The notes: generated by a model from the letters alone, not told the origin. 45,107 nt of DNA from Eubacteriales bacterium (GCA_028697835.1 JAQVDK010000006.1:1-45107); one strand, 5' to 3'; shown: positions 17,903 to 28,985, counted from the stretch's first letter. A program made the numbers and translations.

Positions 17903-20900
17903 AGCCTAAAAACTCCTCTCTGTTTATTTTTTTGATATTCCGATATTTGTTGCCCTCGAAAGCCGGGTCGAACTGGCACACACTGCCATATGGGCAAAAG
18001 TCGCAGGCGGTTTTTCCCGAAACTCGCACAGGGTTTATGTTTATACTGCCCGAAAGCACCCCTGTAAAGGCTTTTTTAAGCTGAGAGAAGGCATGCTCGC
18101 AAATTCTGTCTATTTCTTTGACAGAAGCCAGCGATTTTACGGCAAAGACAGTGTTTATACTTTTGTTTATAGCCTCGTGTTCTACGGTTATCCCCTGCAT
18201 TTTCAGTTTTTTTTGCAGCTCCTCCATAATTTTCTCGTCGGACATGTTTTGGTCCGCCAAAATTATGGGGGAGTCCAATTTATAATACAGCATTGCGGCC
18301 GGAATGGCCCTTACGCCTTCCTTTTTGGACAAAGCCTCACAAACAGCTTTTATATATACCGGCAGTTGAATTTGAACCCCGCACAGGATTTCGGAAAAAT
18401 CTATATTTTTGTTGCCGGACTTATAGTCCACAATACTAACGAAATTCCCTTGGTCGGTGCGCCAAATGTCCGCCCTGTCCACCTTGCCACGAAGGACCAC
18501 CTTTGTGCCGCCTATTTCAAGTTCTATGGGAGGAAAGTCGCCCCCTTCTTCAAAGCTAATCTCATATCCCAATGGTACAAAAGAAGACTTTTGATAAAAC
18601 CGGGTTATATGCCAAGCGGTGGTTGACATAATTTTTTCAACTTTTTTCAGAAGAAACGGAAAACCCGGGGCTTCTGTGTGAGTTTCGCTTAAATATTTGC
18701 TCAAAACATCATGGGTTATTTCTTTTATTTTTTCTTTGCAAAACTCCTCGGTCACATTTTGCCAATCTGCCTCTTTGGCGATTTTGGTGTAGTTTTCTAT
18801 AATCTCGTGCATAAAGGTACCTTCGTCAACCGCTTCTATGTTGTGCTTTTGACGCTCTTTTACCTTTAGGCCGTAGTTTAAAAAGTAGGCATACTGGCAT
18901 CTGCTGTACTGCTCCGCCCGGGAGATGCTTCCCTTTGGAGCGTCTGTATATAAAAGCCTTACCGCATCTTTAGAAAGCTTTTGCGGCATGTTGGTGTATT
19001 TTAGCGCTTTTTTCGCCTGATTTAGCCTTTCGGGGTTGTTTTTGGCAAACCATGCCTCAACCTGTGCATATGTTTTCCTGTCCAAAAGCATTTTGTTAAA
19101 AGTTGGCGTTATTCCTTCCACATAATCCATTGGGTTTTCTTTTTGGAATATATTATCCTCTGTTTTGATGTTTGGGAATATGCCAAGAAGCCGCTCGATT
19201 ATGGTGGAAGGGTATAAGGAGCCACCGTCGCTGTCCGCAATGGGATAAAAGAAAAACAGCTTGTCCGTGGCAGAGGTTATGGCAGAGTAGATAATCTGGT
19301 TTTCTCCTGCCTGCTTTGTAGCGGTGTCCTCGGCAAGGGATATCCCCTCCTTAGACAGAGCCGCCCTGTCCTTGTCCGATAAAAGCCCTTCGTTTGTATA
19401 GCTTGCAGGGAAAACCCCGTTTGTTACCCCTAAAATAAACACACATTTTACATCCTGGCTTTTAAACCTGTCAACAGTGCTGATTTGCACCTGGTCAACG
19501 GTGGGAGGGATTTGCCCAATCTCCATGCCGGCAAGACCTGATGTAAATATGGAATAGTATTTTTCAAAGGAAATATACTCGTCCCCCAAAAAGCTTACCA
19601 TGTTGTCCATGGTTTTGATTATTGCATTCCATACAGCCGCCTCTTGGTCACTTTTATCCTCTAATCCAAGCTTTCTGTATTTTATTATGTTTTCCTCTAC
19701 CACAAGGTTTGCGCCCGACTCATATAAAAAGTCAACAAAGGCTTGGGATATTTCCCGCACTGTTTTCCTTCCGGAAAACTTTTCCGTAAAGCTCTTTATC
19801 GGAGCGGCTACTTGCGGTCTTATGGCGTTTATTTTTTCCAAATGAGCCTGGGTAAAGCCTTTTGGAAGGTATGTCCACTCCCGGTCGCTTGTCCACATTT
19901 TTTTGGTGTTGCCGCAGGCTAAGACATAGTTTTCCAGCAAAAAGACGTCCTCTTTGTCCGCCGGGCAATAATCAGATTTAAGCCATGTAAAAATTGCCTC
20001 GTATTGAAAATTGTGTATAATAATCCTAAAAAGAGACATAATAGAGTGTGTAAGGGGATGGTCGAGGGCGGTATATTTTTGGTCCAGGTAAAAAGCTATA
20101 CCGTATTCGCTGAAAATGCTGCGAATAAGAGGTGCATAGGTGCTAAGCTCTTTAGTAATAACCGCAATATCTCGAAAACGATAACCCTCCTTTCGGCAGA
20201 GCCGCAAAATTTTTGCTGCTGCGCTCTCGACCTCTCCATAGTAATTATTTGCCCGAAATATGCTGATGTTTTCCGTAGCATCGTCAAAGGCTTCGGCGGG
20301 ATATTTGAAAAAATTACTCTCTAAATGTAAAAGCTCTTTGTTATCCTCAAACTTCATGCAGCAACCCGTGTAAACATTTGGAAGGATGGAAACATCCAAA
20401 TTGTGGGCGGCTAAAATAAGCCTGTTTGCTGTTTTTTTGGCGGCATAGAATATATCCGCTATATTGTCCGTTGGTTGAAGGCTGTCGGTGGTCAGCGAAA
20501 CCGTAACCGAGGGGCAGCGAATCATAAACTCCTCGATTATTGCCATTTGCTTTGCGGAAAAAGACGAAAAGGAATCGATAATAATATTGCATCCTCTAAA
20601 AAGGTCATGCCTTTTTATTTTTTCAAGAAGCACAGAAAGGTTGTCCTCCTCGTCGGCGTCTGGGTATGCGAAAAGCTTTAGGTATTTTTCGTATATCATT
20701 GCAACGTCCGCCAGCTTTAGCTTTAAAAAGCCCTCTGCCCTGTCTGCCGCCTCAAAAAGTGCCTGCGGCGTTACATTATATCTTTTAAATTCGCTTATGG
20801 TATCCAGAATAATTTTTGCAAAGCCTTCCGTTTGCGTTGCAAAGGAAAGGGCTGTAAGCTTATTTTTAAGGGAAAGCAAGGTTTTTTGCATAAGCATTTG

Positions 20901-21167
20901 CTTGGCGCAATCGTCTAAATACCTTGCAAAAACCGGTCCGACCTGCGAAAAGGTGCGCTCGGCAAGGCGTTCAAAGCTTAAAACGTCCACAAAACCGGAA
21001 GCGGCAGGAAAGCTTTCCAATATCCTCCGTTCCGTTTGCAGGGAATACTGCTCGGGCACTATAAAAAGTATGTTTTTACTGCCCTTTTCAATCAGCTTGC
21101 AGGCCGTATCCAAACAAGCCTTGGTTTTTCCACTTCCGGCCCGGCCGTATATAATTTGAAGTGACAT
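17883..21167 (-). CDS. addB: ATP-dependent helicase/nuclease subunit B
   Basis: Walker A IYGRAGSGKT; nuclease SIVDYKSGNK; Cys residues SRCQYAYFLNYGL and CDFCPYGSVCQFD fit the AddB Fe-S cluster; follows AddB-AddA order with a 20-bp overlap. Confidence 0.96.
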   Translation of the reverse strand: MSLQIIYGRAGSGKTKACLDTACKLIEKGSKNILFIVPEQYSLQTERRILESFPAASGFVDVLSFERLAERTFSQVGPVFARYLDDCAKQMLMQKTLLSLKNKLTALSFATQTEGFAKIILDTISEFKRYNVTPQALFEAADRAEGFLKLKLADVAMIYEKYLKLFAYPDADEEDNLSVLLEKIKRHDLFRGCNIIIDSFSSFSAKQMAIIEEFMIRCPSVTVSLTTDSLQPTDNIADIFYAAKKTANRLILAAHNLDVSILPNVYTGCCMKFEDNKELLHLESNFFKYPAEAFDDATENISIFRANNYYGEVESAAAKILRLCRKEGYRFRDIAVITKELSTYAPLIRSIFSEYGIAFYLDQKYTALDHPLTHSIMSLFRIIIHNFQYEAIFTWLKSDYCPADKEDVFLLENYVLACGNTKKMWTSDREWTYLPKGFTQAHLEKINAIRPQVAAPIKSFTEKFSGRKTVREISQAFVDFLYESGANLVVEENIIKYRKLGLEDKSDQEAAVWNAIIKTMDNMVSFLGDEYISFEKYYSIFTSGLAGMEIGQIPPTVDQVQISTVDRFKSQDVKCVFILGVTNGVFPASYTNEGLLSDKDRAALSKEGISLAEDTATKQAGENQIIYSAITSATDKLFFFYPIADSDGGSLYPSTIIERLLGIFPNIKTEDNIFQKENPMDYVEGITPTFNKMLLDRKTYAQVEAWFAKNNPERLNQAKKALKYTNMPQKLSKDAVRLLYTDAPKGSISRAEQYSRCQYAYFLNYGLKVKERQKHNIEAVDEGTFMHEIIENYTKIAKEADWQNVTEEFCKEKIKEITHDVLSKYLSETHTEAPGFPFLLKKVEKIMSTTAWHITRFYQKSSFVPLGYEISFEEGGDFPPIELEIGGTKVVLRGKVDRADIWRTDQGNFVSIVDYKSGNKNIDFSEILCGVQIQLPVYIKAVCEALSKKEGVRAIPAAMLYYKLDSPIILADQNMSDEKIMEELQKKLKMQGITVEHEAINKSINTVFAVKSLASVKEIDRICEHAFSQLKKAFTGVLSGSININPVRVSGKTACDFCPYGSVCQFDPAFEGNKYRNIKKINREEFLGYGSSMD

Positions 21168-21190
21168 ACAATCCTCCTTATTTATAAGAA

Positions 21191-21213
21191 AAATTGCCGT
21201 CTGAAAGACGGCA
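21191..21213 (-). terminator. Hairpin between spoVG and addB
   Basis: ATTGCCGTCT-gaa-AGACGGCAAT. Confidence 0.6.
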
Positions 21214-21251
21214 ATGGCGGGAAAGCAAAAAATGTGGTTTTTAGAAAAAAA

Positions 21252-21602
21252 TTATTCGGCAGGAATTTCCTCGAGAGCTTCTTCGGTGGAAGCTTCCAAA
21301 GAGGTTTCTTCGGCGCTGTCATTGGCAGCGGCTTCGGCAGCTTCAAGTTCCCTAACTTCTTCATATTTTGAAATGATGGCGCCTTGAAGTCTTTCTCTCA
21401 TAGTGGAATTGATGGGGTGTGCGATGTCCTTGAATTCTCCGTCGGGTGTCTTTCGGCTCGGCATTGCTACAAACAGTTTCTCCTGGCCCTCAATAACCTT
21501 GATGTCGTGCACAACAAATTCACCATCAAAGGTAACTGATACCACTGCTTTCATCCGTCCCTCAGAGTTGATTTTTCTTACTCGGATATCTGTGATTTCC
21601 AT
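21252..21602 (-). CDS. spoVG: Septation regulator SpoVG
   Basis: [39 protein letters not shown]...[27 protein letters not shown]. Start moved to ATG at 21602, preceded by AAAGGTGG. Confidence 0.96.
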   Translation of the reverse strand: MEITDIRVRKINSEGRMKAVVSVTFDGEFVVHDIKVIEGQEKLFVAMPSRKTPDGEFKDIAHPINSTMRERLQGAIISKYEEVRELEAAEAAANDSAEETSLEASTEEALEEIPAE

Positions 21603-21646
21603 GTTCTTTAAGCCCACCTTTCGCAAAAATAATATTGTTTGGCTAT

Positions 21647-21675
21647 ATTTTACTACATATTTCATAAAAAATCAA
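21647..21675 (-). promoter_or_regulatory. spoVG promoter
   Basis: Minus strand TTGATT, 17 nt spacer, TAAAAT. Confidence 0.5.
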
Positions 21676-21682
21676 TTTTTTT

Positions 21683-21711
21683 TTGATTTTTTTTGTAAAA
21701 TAGCATATAAT
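21683..21711 (+). promoter_or_regulatory. murC promoter
   Basis: TTGATT (21683-21688), 17 nt spacer, TATAAT (21706-21711). Confidence 0.6.
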
Positions 21712-21836
21712 ATATATTGGACTTCTTTTAAAAGCCTTTATTTACCACAAAAGGAGCGATTTTACAAAAATGTTTTTTTATGTAAGGTTTTTAAAAAAAG
21801 CTTAAAAAGTTTTAAAAAGAGAGGAAGTAGCTAATT

Positions 21837-23183
21837 TTGAATATGGAAAAGCTACATAAAAACGTACACTTTGTCGGCATCGGAGGCATTAGCATGAGCG
21901 CAATAGCGCATATTTTGATAGGTAGCGGCGCATCCGTTACCGGCTCGGACAGGAGCGACTCTGCCATAATCGAAAGCCTTAGAAAAAGCGGTGCCAAGAT
22001 TTTTATAGGTCACAGCAGTAAAAATATAGAAAATCCCGACCTGGTGGTTTATACCGCCGCCATTTCCCATGACAACCCCGAGCTTTCGGCGGCAAGAGAA
22101 AAAGGCATACCCACGATGGAGCGGGCGGAATTTTTGGGAAGGCTGATGGAGGAATATGAAATGCCTATTGCCATAAGCGGCACCCATGGCAAAACCACCA
22201 CAACGTCAATGCTATCTTGCACCCTTCTTGACGCAGGGCTTAACCCTACGATTTTGGTGGGGGGAGAGCTTTCGCAAATAAACGGAAATTTCCACTTGGG
22301 CTCTAAAAAGCATTTGGTCTTTGAAGCCTGTGAATATGTGGACAGTTTTCTGCACTTTAACCCATACTGCGCCATTGTTTTAAATATAGAGGCGGACCAT
22401 TTGGACTATTTCAGCGGAATTGAGCAGATTAAACAATCTTTTGGGAAATTTTTGTGCAAAATTCCCAAAGAAGGCTTTGCCGTTTTAAATGCTGATGATG
22501 AAAATGTTATGCAAGCGGCAAAGGACGCCAAATGCCGCAAGGTTTTATACGGAGATAAAGGCTTCTACAAGGCGGAAGATATTTCCTTTGACGAGAGGGG
22601 CTGCCCCCGGTTTACCGTCTGTTTTGGCGAGGAAAAGGAAAGGGTTAGCCTTAATGTGACCGGCACTCACAATGTATCAAACGCCCTGGCGACCTTTGCC
22701 ACCGCCCATAATTTAGGCGCTGCGCCAAAGATGATTGCCAAAGGAATAGAAAGCTTTACCGGAACGGCAAGGCGGTTTGAATACAAAGGAGATGTAGGTG
22801 GCGCAAAGGTTTATGACGACTATGCCCACCATCCCACAGAGATACAGGCAACCTTAGAGGCGGCGGGGAAAATTCCCCACGCCAGGATATGGTGCATATT
22901 CCAGCCCCACACATACACAAGGACAAGGGCGCTGATGGACGAGTTTGCAAAAAGCCTTTCTGTTGCAGACAAGGTTATTGTAACCGATATTTACGCCGCA
23001 AGAGAGCCAAACGACGGAAAAACCCACTCGTCCCAGTTGGCGAAAAAAATTGACGGTGCTATGTATATAAGTGATTTTGGGGAAATAGCGGAGTATGTAA
23101 AAAAGAATGTTACAAAAGACGACATTGTAATAACCATGGGAGCAGGAACAATTACCACTCTTTCGCAAATGCTATTTTCCTAA
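21837..23183 (+). CDS. murC: UDP-N-acetylmuramate-L-alanine ligase
   Basis: VHFVGIGGISMSAIAHIL, ISGTHGKTTTTSM, DDYAHHPTEIQATL. Start either TTG 21837 or ATG 21843. Confidence 0.97.
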   Translation: MNMEKLHKNVHFVGIGGISMSAIAHILIGSGASVTGSDRSDSAIIESLRKSGAKIFIGHSSKNIENPDLVVYTAAISHDNPELSAAREKGIPTMERAEFLGRLMEEYEMPIAISGTHGKTTTTSMLSCTLLDAGLNPTILVGGELSQINGNFHLGSKKHLVFEACEYVDSFLHFNPYCAIVLNIEADHLDYFSGIEQIKQSFGKFLCKIPKEGFAVLNADDENVMQAAKDAKCRKVLYGDKGFYKAEDISFDERGCPRFTVCFGEEKERVSLNVTGTHNVSNALATFATAHNLGAAPKMIAKGIESFTGTARRFEYKGDVGGAKVYDDYAHHPTEIQATLEAAGKIPHARIWCIFQPHTYTRTRALMDEFAKSLSVADKVIVTDIYAAREPNDGKTHSSQLAKKIDGAMYISDFGEIAEYVKKNVTKDDIVITMGAGTITTLSQMLFS

Positions 23184-23230
23184 AAAGTTTTATCACCCCT
23201 AACCTTTCATATATCAAAACTTTTTTTAAT

Positions 23231-24331
23231 ATGAATAGGGTAGGGGTGAAATATATGAGCGCAAAAAAAGTATCCGCCCTAAAGGCAGGGGCGGTATATA
23301 TCGGCACGGTGGTAGGGGCAGGATTTGCCACAGGACAGGAAATACTGCAGTTTTTTGCCAATTTTGGCGTAAAAGGATTGTGGGGGATAGGCATTTCCAC
23401 CGTTCTTTTTATATGCTTTGGATATATTATCATGTCCATAGGCTTTGACCGTGGGGCACGCTCGCACTTGGAAGTAATCGAAGGCGCGGGAAAGGCGTAT
23501 GTGACAGGATTTATGGATGTTGTTATAACGGTGTTTCTTTTCGGCTCCACCGCCGCCATGATTGCGGGCACGGGAGCGCTGATAAGTGAGCAGGTGGGGC
23601 TGCCTTCCATATGGGGAAGCGCTTTTATGGCTTTAGCTTCGGCGGCAACGGTGCTTTTTGGAATAGACGGGGTTGTAAATTCCATCAGCGTTGTTGTGCC
23701 TTTTTTGCTTGTTTGCGTAGCGGGGGTAAGCGGGTATTACATAATAAAAATGCCGCCCGATTTGCAGGCGGCAGAAAGTATATCCAAAAGTGGGATTATT
23801 TCAAACTGGTATACAGCGGCAATCCTTTACACCTCGTACAACACAATAATATCCGTATCGGTTTTGGGACCGCTGGGTGCAAAAATAAAGAGCAAAAAAT
23901 CTATATTAAAGGGCGCTGTTTTGGGCGGGATGGGCCTGGGACTGGGCAGCGCCCTGATTTATTTTGCGCTTTTGTCATGTGCCAAGGAGATATCCGTATT
24001 AGAAGTGCCTATGAGCTTTTTGGCAAGCGGAATATCGCCCGTTGTCAGAAATGTTTACGGTTTTGTGCTTATGGCTGAAATATACACAACCGCCATAGGC
24101 TCGCTGTATGGCTTTTCCGCAAGGCTTGCGGACGAGAAAGAGAGCCCAGCCAAAAACAAAGCAGTTGTGGTGATTGCCGCCACAGCCGCGCTGATTGTCA
24201 GCAGGTGGGGCTTTTCAAGCATGGTTGGAATTTTCTATCCCCTAATCGGCTATGGCGGAATTGTTCTTCTTGTGGGGCTTGCAAAATGTGTTATTTCAAA
24301 ACAACCTTATCGTCCACGAAATCAACGGTAA
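23231..24331 (+). CDS. YkvI-type membrane transporter-like protein
   Basis: [30 protein letters not shown]; ~10 TM segments. Likely initiates at internal [15 protein letters not shown] (23255). Confidence 0.85.
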   Translation: MNRVGVKYMSAKKVSALKAGAVYIGTVVGAGFATGQEILQFFANFGVKGLWGIGISTVLFICFGYIIMSIGFDRGARSHLEVIEGAGKAYVTGFMDVVITVFLFGSTAAMIAGTGALISEQVGLPSIWGSAFMALASAATVLFGIDGVVNSISVVVPFLLVCVAGVSGYYIIKMPPDLQAAESISKSGIISNWYTAAILYTSYNTIISVSVLGPLGAKIKSKKSILKGAVLGGMGLGLGSALIYFALLSCAKEISVLEVPMSFLASGISPVVRNVYGFVLMAEIYTTAIGSLYGFSARLADEKESPAKNKAVVVIAATAALIVSRWGFSSMVGIFYPLIGYGGIVLLVGLAKCVISKQPYRPRNQR

Positions 24332-26756
24332 TCTCGGAGCCTTCTTTAACCTGACCTTCCAGCATAGACTCTGCCAGAAAGTCCTCTATCTTGCTTTGGA
24401 TTGCCCGTCTTAAAGGTCTTGCGCCATAGGACGGGTCAAAGCCCACTTTTGCAAGCATTTCCAATGTTGCGTCGCTGAAGGATATTTTTATGCCAAGCTC
24501 TTTCATTCTTTCCTTCAGATTGTCCAGCATTTTGACCGCAATTTGCTTTATTTCTTCTTTTCCAAGGCTGTGGAATACGATAATGTCGTCAACACGGTTT
24601 AAAAATTCGGGTCTGAACATCTTTTTAAGCTCGCTCATAACATTGGATTTTATCTGTTGATGGTTTTTTTCCTTGTCGGAGTCTTGGGTGAAGCCAAGCT
24701 GTTTCCTCTCGAACATATCCCTTGCACCAACATTTGAGGTCATAATGATAATGCTGTTTCTAAAGTCAACCCTTCTGCCTTGGGCGTCGGTTAAAATACC
24801 GTCCTCTAAGATTTGCAGCAAAATGTTAAACACATCCGGGTGCGCTTTTTCAATTTCGTCAAACAATACTACGGAATAAGGCTTTCTTCGGATTTTTTCC
24901 GTAAGCTGACCGCCCTCGTCATAGCCCACATACCCCGGAGGTGAGCCTACAAGCCTTGATACTGTGTGTTTTTCCATGTATTCGCTCATGTCCAGGCGAA
25001 TCATTGCGTCCTCATCGCCAAACATCGCCTCCGCCAAGGCCTTGGAAAGCTCTGTCTTACCCACGCCTGTGGGGCCGAGGAATATAAACGAGCCTGTGGG
25101 GCGTTTGGGGTCTTTAAGACCTACTCTGCCTCGCCTTATTGCTTTTGCAACAGCGGTTACCGCCTCGCTTTGCCCTATTACCCTCTTGTGCAGAATCTCT
25201 TCCATTTTAAGCAGGCGCTCGCTTTCCTCTTGGGCTAAGGTGGAAACGGGTATGCCCGTCCAGTTGGATACAATTGCGGCAATGTCTTCCTCGTCTATGG
25301 ACAGGGAATCCTTTTGCTGCTTGCTTACCCATTTTTCCTTTGCTTTTTCAAGCTTTTCACGAAGAACCCTCTCGTCGTCACGAAGCTTTGCCGCTTTTTC
25401 AAAGTCCTGGGTTTTGATGGCCGCCTCCTTGTCTGCGGAAAGCTTGGCGATTTTTTCTTCCGTTTTCTTCAAATCAGGCGGTGCGGTGTAGTTTTTCAGC
25501 CTTATTTTGGAGGATGCCTCGTCAATAAGGTCAATTGCCTTGTCCGGCAAAAACCTGTCGGTTATATATCTTACGGACATGGTAACCGCAGCTTCGATTG
25601 CCTTGTCGGTGATTTTAACGCCATGGTGCGCCTCGTATTTGTCGCGAAGCCCTTTTAGGATTTCAATTGCTTCGTCCACCGTCGGCTCATCCACCATGAC
25701 AGGCTGGAAGCGCCGCTCCAGAGCAGAGTCTTTTTCAATATGCTTTCTATACTCGTCCAAGGTGGTAGCGCCGATTACCTGTATTTCGCCCCTTGCCAGC
25801 GAGGGCTTTAGGATGTTTGCGGCGTCTATGGCGCCTTCCGCCGCCCCTGCACCAATTAGGGTGTGCAGCTCGTCTATGAATAAAATGATGTTTGCGCTGG
25901 TGCGAACTTCGTCCAAGGCTTTTTTAAGCCTCTCTTCAAATTCGCCCCGGTATTTCGTTCCCGCAACCATAGAGGATAAATCCAAAGACAAAACACGCTT
26001 GTCTTTTAGTATTTCCGGAAGGTTTCCGTCAACAATTTTTTGTGCCAAACCTTCAGCTATTGCGGTTTTGCCCACGCCCGGCTCGCCAATTAGACAAGGG
26101 TTGTTTTTTGTACGCCTTGACAGAATCTGTATAACCCTGTCAATTTCTTTGCTTCTGCCGATTACAGGGTCTATTTTACCGTCCCTTGCAAGCTGTGTCA
26201 AATCCCTGCTGAACTTGTCTATTGTCGGGGTTTTGTCTGAAACATGCCCTCCCGTCATGGGCGAAGGTCCTTTGTTTTGGCTCCCTTGGCTGCTTGACAT
26301 AAATCCGGGTGAAAAGGTTTTTATAATTTCTTCATATATTTTACCGGGGTCTGCGTTAAGCTCGGTTAAAATCCTTATGGCAACGCTGTCGCCTTCACGA
26401 AGCAGACCTAAAAGAATGTGCTCTGTGCCAATGTAGCCCTGCCCCATACGCTGTGCCTCCAGCCATGCAAGCTCGATTACACGTTTGGTCCTTGGAGTCA
26501 TGCCGATAGGTACCGAAGGCTGGGCAGAAAACTGTGTGCCGATTAGCTCTTCTATCTTGCTGACTATCTTATCCTCGCTGATGTTGAAATTTGCCAGGGC
26601 TTTTGCGGCAACCCCCTCGCCTTCGCGAACAAGGCCTAAAAGGACGTGCTCTGTGCCAATGTAGCCATGCCCCATATCAATGGCGGAGCTGTTTGCAAGC
26701 TGCAGCGCCTTTTCCGCCCTTTCTGTAAATCTATTGTAAAAAGCCATATATATCAC
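24291..26756 (-). CDS. clpC: ATP-dependent Clp protease ATP-binding subunit ClpC
   Basis: Clp_N repeats, two AAA+ modules ([32 protein letters not shown]), UVR motif region, adjacent to mcsB-mcsA-ctsR. Confidence 0.96.
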   Translation of the reverse strand: MIYMAFYNRFTERAEKALQLANSSAIDMGHGYIGTEHVLLGLVREGEGVAAKALANFNISEDKIVSKIEELIGTQFSAQPSVPIGMTPRTKRVIELAWLEAQRMGQGYIGTEHILLGLLREGDSVAIRILTELNADPGKIYEEIIKTFSPGFMSSSQGSQNKGPSPMTGGHVSDKTPTIDKFSRDLTQLARDGKIDPVIGRSKEIDRVIQILSRRTKNNPCLIGEPGVGKTAIAEGLAQKIVDGNLPEILKDKRVLSLDLSSMVAGTKYRGEFEERLKKALDEVRTSANIILFIDELHTLIGAGAAEGAIDAANILKPSLARGEIQVIGATTLDEYRKHIEKDSALERRFQPVMVDEPTVDEAIEILKGLRDKYEAHHGVKITDKAIEAAVTMSVRYITDRFLPDKAIDLIDEASSKIRLKNYTAPPDLKKTEEKIAKLSADKEAAIKTQDFEKAAKLRDDERVLREKLEKAKEKWVSKQQKDSLSIDEEDIAAIVSNWTGIPVSTLAQEESERLLKMEEILHKRVIGQSEAVTAVAKAIRRGRVGLKDPKRPTGSFIFLGPTGVGKTELSKALAEAMFGDEDAMIRLDMSEYMEKHTVSRLVGSPPGYVGYDEGGQLTEKIRRKPYSVVLFDEIEKAHPDVFNILLQILEDGILTDAQGRRVDFRNSIIIMTSNVGARDMFERKQLGFTQDSDKEKNHQQIKSNVMSELKKMFRPEFLNRVDDIIVFHSLGKEEIKQIAVKMLDNLKERMKELGIKISFSDATLEMLAKVGFDPSYGARPLRRAIQSKIEDFLAESMLEGQVKEGSEITVDFVDDKVVLK

Positions 26757-27773
26757 CTATCCTTTCAAAGATAATTTTTCTCGTGCTAACTTAGCACGCA
26801 TTATATCCCTTTTTTCTGCAGATTCGCCGTCCTCGCCGCATAGGCTTGCAATGTGTGCCGCACCTACCTCGTAAGACAGCCGATTGATATCTGTAATATC
26901 CACATCTTTAATTATTCCCATATTTATTCCAAGTCTAACGTCCGAAATAAGCTTGAATGCCTCGTCGGAGGAGAGGATATAGGCATTTTTAAGAGTTCCC
27001 AAGGAGCGCATAACCATGTCTGTTATGCGGCTTTTCTGCTCGGCAAGAATGTTTTGGCGCATTTTCCGCTCCTTGTCCCCCACCATCAAAACCAGCTCCA
27101 CAAGGCGTTTTATAGTCTCCTCCTCGCTTATTCCGAGGGTAATTTGGTTTGAAATCTGATACAAATTCCCCAGCGCCTTCGTGCCTTCGCCATAGACACC
27201 CCTTATGGTAAAGCCGAGTTTGCCTACAGACGCCAAAAGGGTGTGAATAAAGCCGTTTGCAGTTAGTGCAGGAAGATGGAGCATGCACGATGCCCTAAGC
27301 CCCGTACCTGTGTTTGTGGGACAGCAGGTAGTGTAACCGTATTGAGGGTGGAATCCATAGTCCAAGGACTTTTCCAAAACATCGTCCACATGGTTTGCGC
27401 TTTTAAGGGCTTCCTGTAACCCCAGCCCCGGCATCATGGACTGAATTCGAAGGTGGTCCTCTTCGTTTACCATAACACTTATTTTCTCATCTTCCGAAAT
27501 AAGGACCGCTTTTGTGTCCACCGCCCCCAGCATTTCGGGGCTTATAATATGCCTTTCCATAAGCATTTGCCGATTTACGGGCGGCATGGCTTCCATGGAA
27601 AGGTACGTAAGCCCAAGGGGCTTTGCGGCGGCTTTAACCTTTTGTAAAACCTCCTTTGCCTGAGATTGCGACATTTTTGAGGCAAAGGGAAAATCCTTTA
27701 AATTACGCGCCAAGCGAATTCGTGAGCTTATTACCACATCTCCTTGTTTTCCTTGCTGCTCATACCATTTCAC
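26757..27773 (-). CDS. mcsB: Protein arginine kinase McsB
   Basis: Phosphagen-kinase fold motifs VISSRIRLARNLKDFPF, CPTNTGTGLRASCMLHLPAL, RGVYGEGTKALGNLYQISNQITLG. Confidence 0.96.
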   Translation of the reverse strand: MKWYEQQGKQGDVVISSRIRLARNLKDFPFASKMSQSQAKEVLQKVKAAAKPLGLTYLSMEAMPPVNRQMLMERHIISPEMLGAVDTKAVLISEDEKISVMVNEEDHLRIQSMMPGLGLQEALKSANHVDDVLEKSLDYGFHPQYGYTTCCPTNTGTGLRASCMLHLPALTANGFIHTLLASVGKLGFTIRGVYGEGTKALGNLYQISNQITLGISEEETIKRLVELVLMVGDKERKMRQNILAEQKSRITDMVMRSLGTLKNAYILSSDEAFKLISDVRLGINMGIIKDVDITDINRLSYEVGAAHIASLCGEDGESAEKRDIMRAKLAREKLSLKG

Positions 27774-28261
27774 TTTTTATCCCCCTCCTCAAGCTTTCTG
27801 ATTTCATCACGAAGCACTGCCGCTTGCTCGTAGTTTTCTTGGGCAATTGCATCTTCAAGCTGTTTTTGCAGCTTTGCAATTTGGTGTGCTGCGCTGCCGC
27901 TTCGTTTTGGAATTTTACCCATATGCTTTACGCTTCCGTGGATACGGTTTAGGGTGCTTTGTATTTTATCGCCGAAATCATCATAGCAAATGGAGCAACC
28001 AAGCTTGCCCGTTTTAGAGAAGTTATCGAAGGAAAGCCCGCAAGCGTGGCAGGTTAGCATGCTTGGCATTGCAACGGATGGCATTTGTGTAAAAAAGCTG
28101 TTTATAATATCTGAAACAGTGATGTCAAAATTATCTACCGAAGAAACTTCTTGGTTTGCGGCGGCACAGGTGTCACACAGGTGCATTTCTGTTTTAACGT
28201 CGTTTATAACCTTTACAAAGTGAACTGAAGCTGTTTTTTTGTTGCAGTTTTGACAAAGCAT
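27770..28261 (-). CDS. mcsA: McsA, activator of McsB (zinc-finger + UVR domain)
   Basis: MLCQNCNKKTASVHF, CDTCAA, CHACG, CSICYDDF, UVR LEDAIAQENYEQAAVLRDEIRKLE; 4-bp overlap with mcsB. Confidence 0.94.
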   Translation of the reverse strand: MLCQNCNKKTASVHFVKVINDVKTEMHLCDTCAAANQEVSSVDNFDITVSDIINSFFTQMPSVAMPSMLTCHACGLSFDNFSKTGKLGCSICYDDFGDKIQSTLNRIHGSVKHMGKIPKRSGSAAHQIAKLQKQLEDAIAQENYEQAAVLRDEIRKLEEGDKK

Positions 28262-28276
28262 AATATCCCTCCTTAA

Positions 28277-28732
28277 TTATTCTATTAATGTTATAAGCAT
28301 GTTTTTGAAAATCCTTGCCCTAATGCTGTCTCGCATGGGTTGTGGAATGTTTGAAAGCGAATTGTCGCTGATTGCGGCGGCTATCAAACCGGCGTCGCCA
28401 CCGTTTATCGCCCCGCCTTCAAGGCAGTTTGTAACAAAAACCTGTGCTTCGGCGGCGGAAATAGAGTTTCCGATAGAGTTTAGAATATGCATCAAAAACT
28501 CGTCCAAGCCAAGGTTAATGCGTGTAATCCTGATATATCCACCGCCACCGCGCCTGCTTTCTACAATGTAGCCGTTTTCAGTGGTAAAACGGGTGGAAAT
28601 AACATAATTTATCTGGGACGGGGCGCACCCTAACTGGCTTGCAAGCTCGTTTCGCTGAAGGTCGATGGTTCCGCCATGAGCCTCTGTTAAAAGCCGCTTT
28701 ATAAATTGCTCTATAATTTCCGTAACTTTCAC
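28277..28732 (-). CDS. ctsR: Transcriptional repressor CtsR
   Basis: VKVTEIIEQFIKRLL...NELASQLGCAPSQINYVISTRFTTENGYIVESRRGGGGYIRI. GTG start at 28732, preceded by AAAGGAGG; the ORF-track start (28819) is upstream of the promoter. Confidence 0.95.
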   Translation of the reverse strand: MKVTEIIEQFIKRLLTEAHGGTIDLQRNELASQLGCAPSQINYVISTRFTTENGYIVESRRGGGGYIRITRINLGLDEFLMHILNSIGNSISAAEAQVFVTNCLEGGAINGGDAGLIAAAISDNSLSNIPQPMRDSIRARIFKNMLITLIE

Positions 28733-28761
28733 ATTGCGCCCTCCTTTCGACAAAATTAGAC

Positions 28762-28778
28762 TTTGACTTTCTTTGACC
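28762..28778 (-). promoter_or_regulatory. CtsR operator of the ctsR operon
   Basis: Minus strand GGTCAAA-GAA-AGTCAAA, matching the CtsR heptad direct repeat; sits just downstream of a TATAAT -10 (28796-28791). Confidence 0.9.
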
Positions 28779-28985
28779 TTTGCTAAATATATTATACCAC
28801 CATGGTATGAAAAAATCAATAGCTAACGTCGCTATATTTTTAACAAAAAATATTTTTTCCAAAGGGAATATTTTGTAAAAATCAAACAAACTACTTTTCT
28901 GTTGCGGTTTTTTGGGAAGTATTGTATAATATTAGTCAGTTAAACAGCTTTTACTAAGATGTGCAGTTTTTGCAGGAGGGTAAAT

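Noticed and set aside
20488-21159. 223-aa plus-strand ORF inside addB
   Set aside because: Antisense shadow ORF of addB.
23152-23685. 177-aa minus-strand ORF overlapping ykvI
   Set aside because: Antisense to the well-supported YkvI-like coding region; Pro/Thr-rich translation without motifs.
25507-26436. 309-aa plus-strand ORF inside clpC
   Set aside because: Antisense shadow ORF; Ser-rich composition typical of reverse-strand translation of conserved AAA+ genes.
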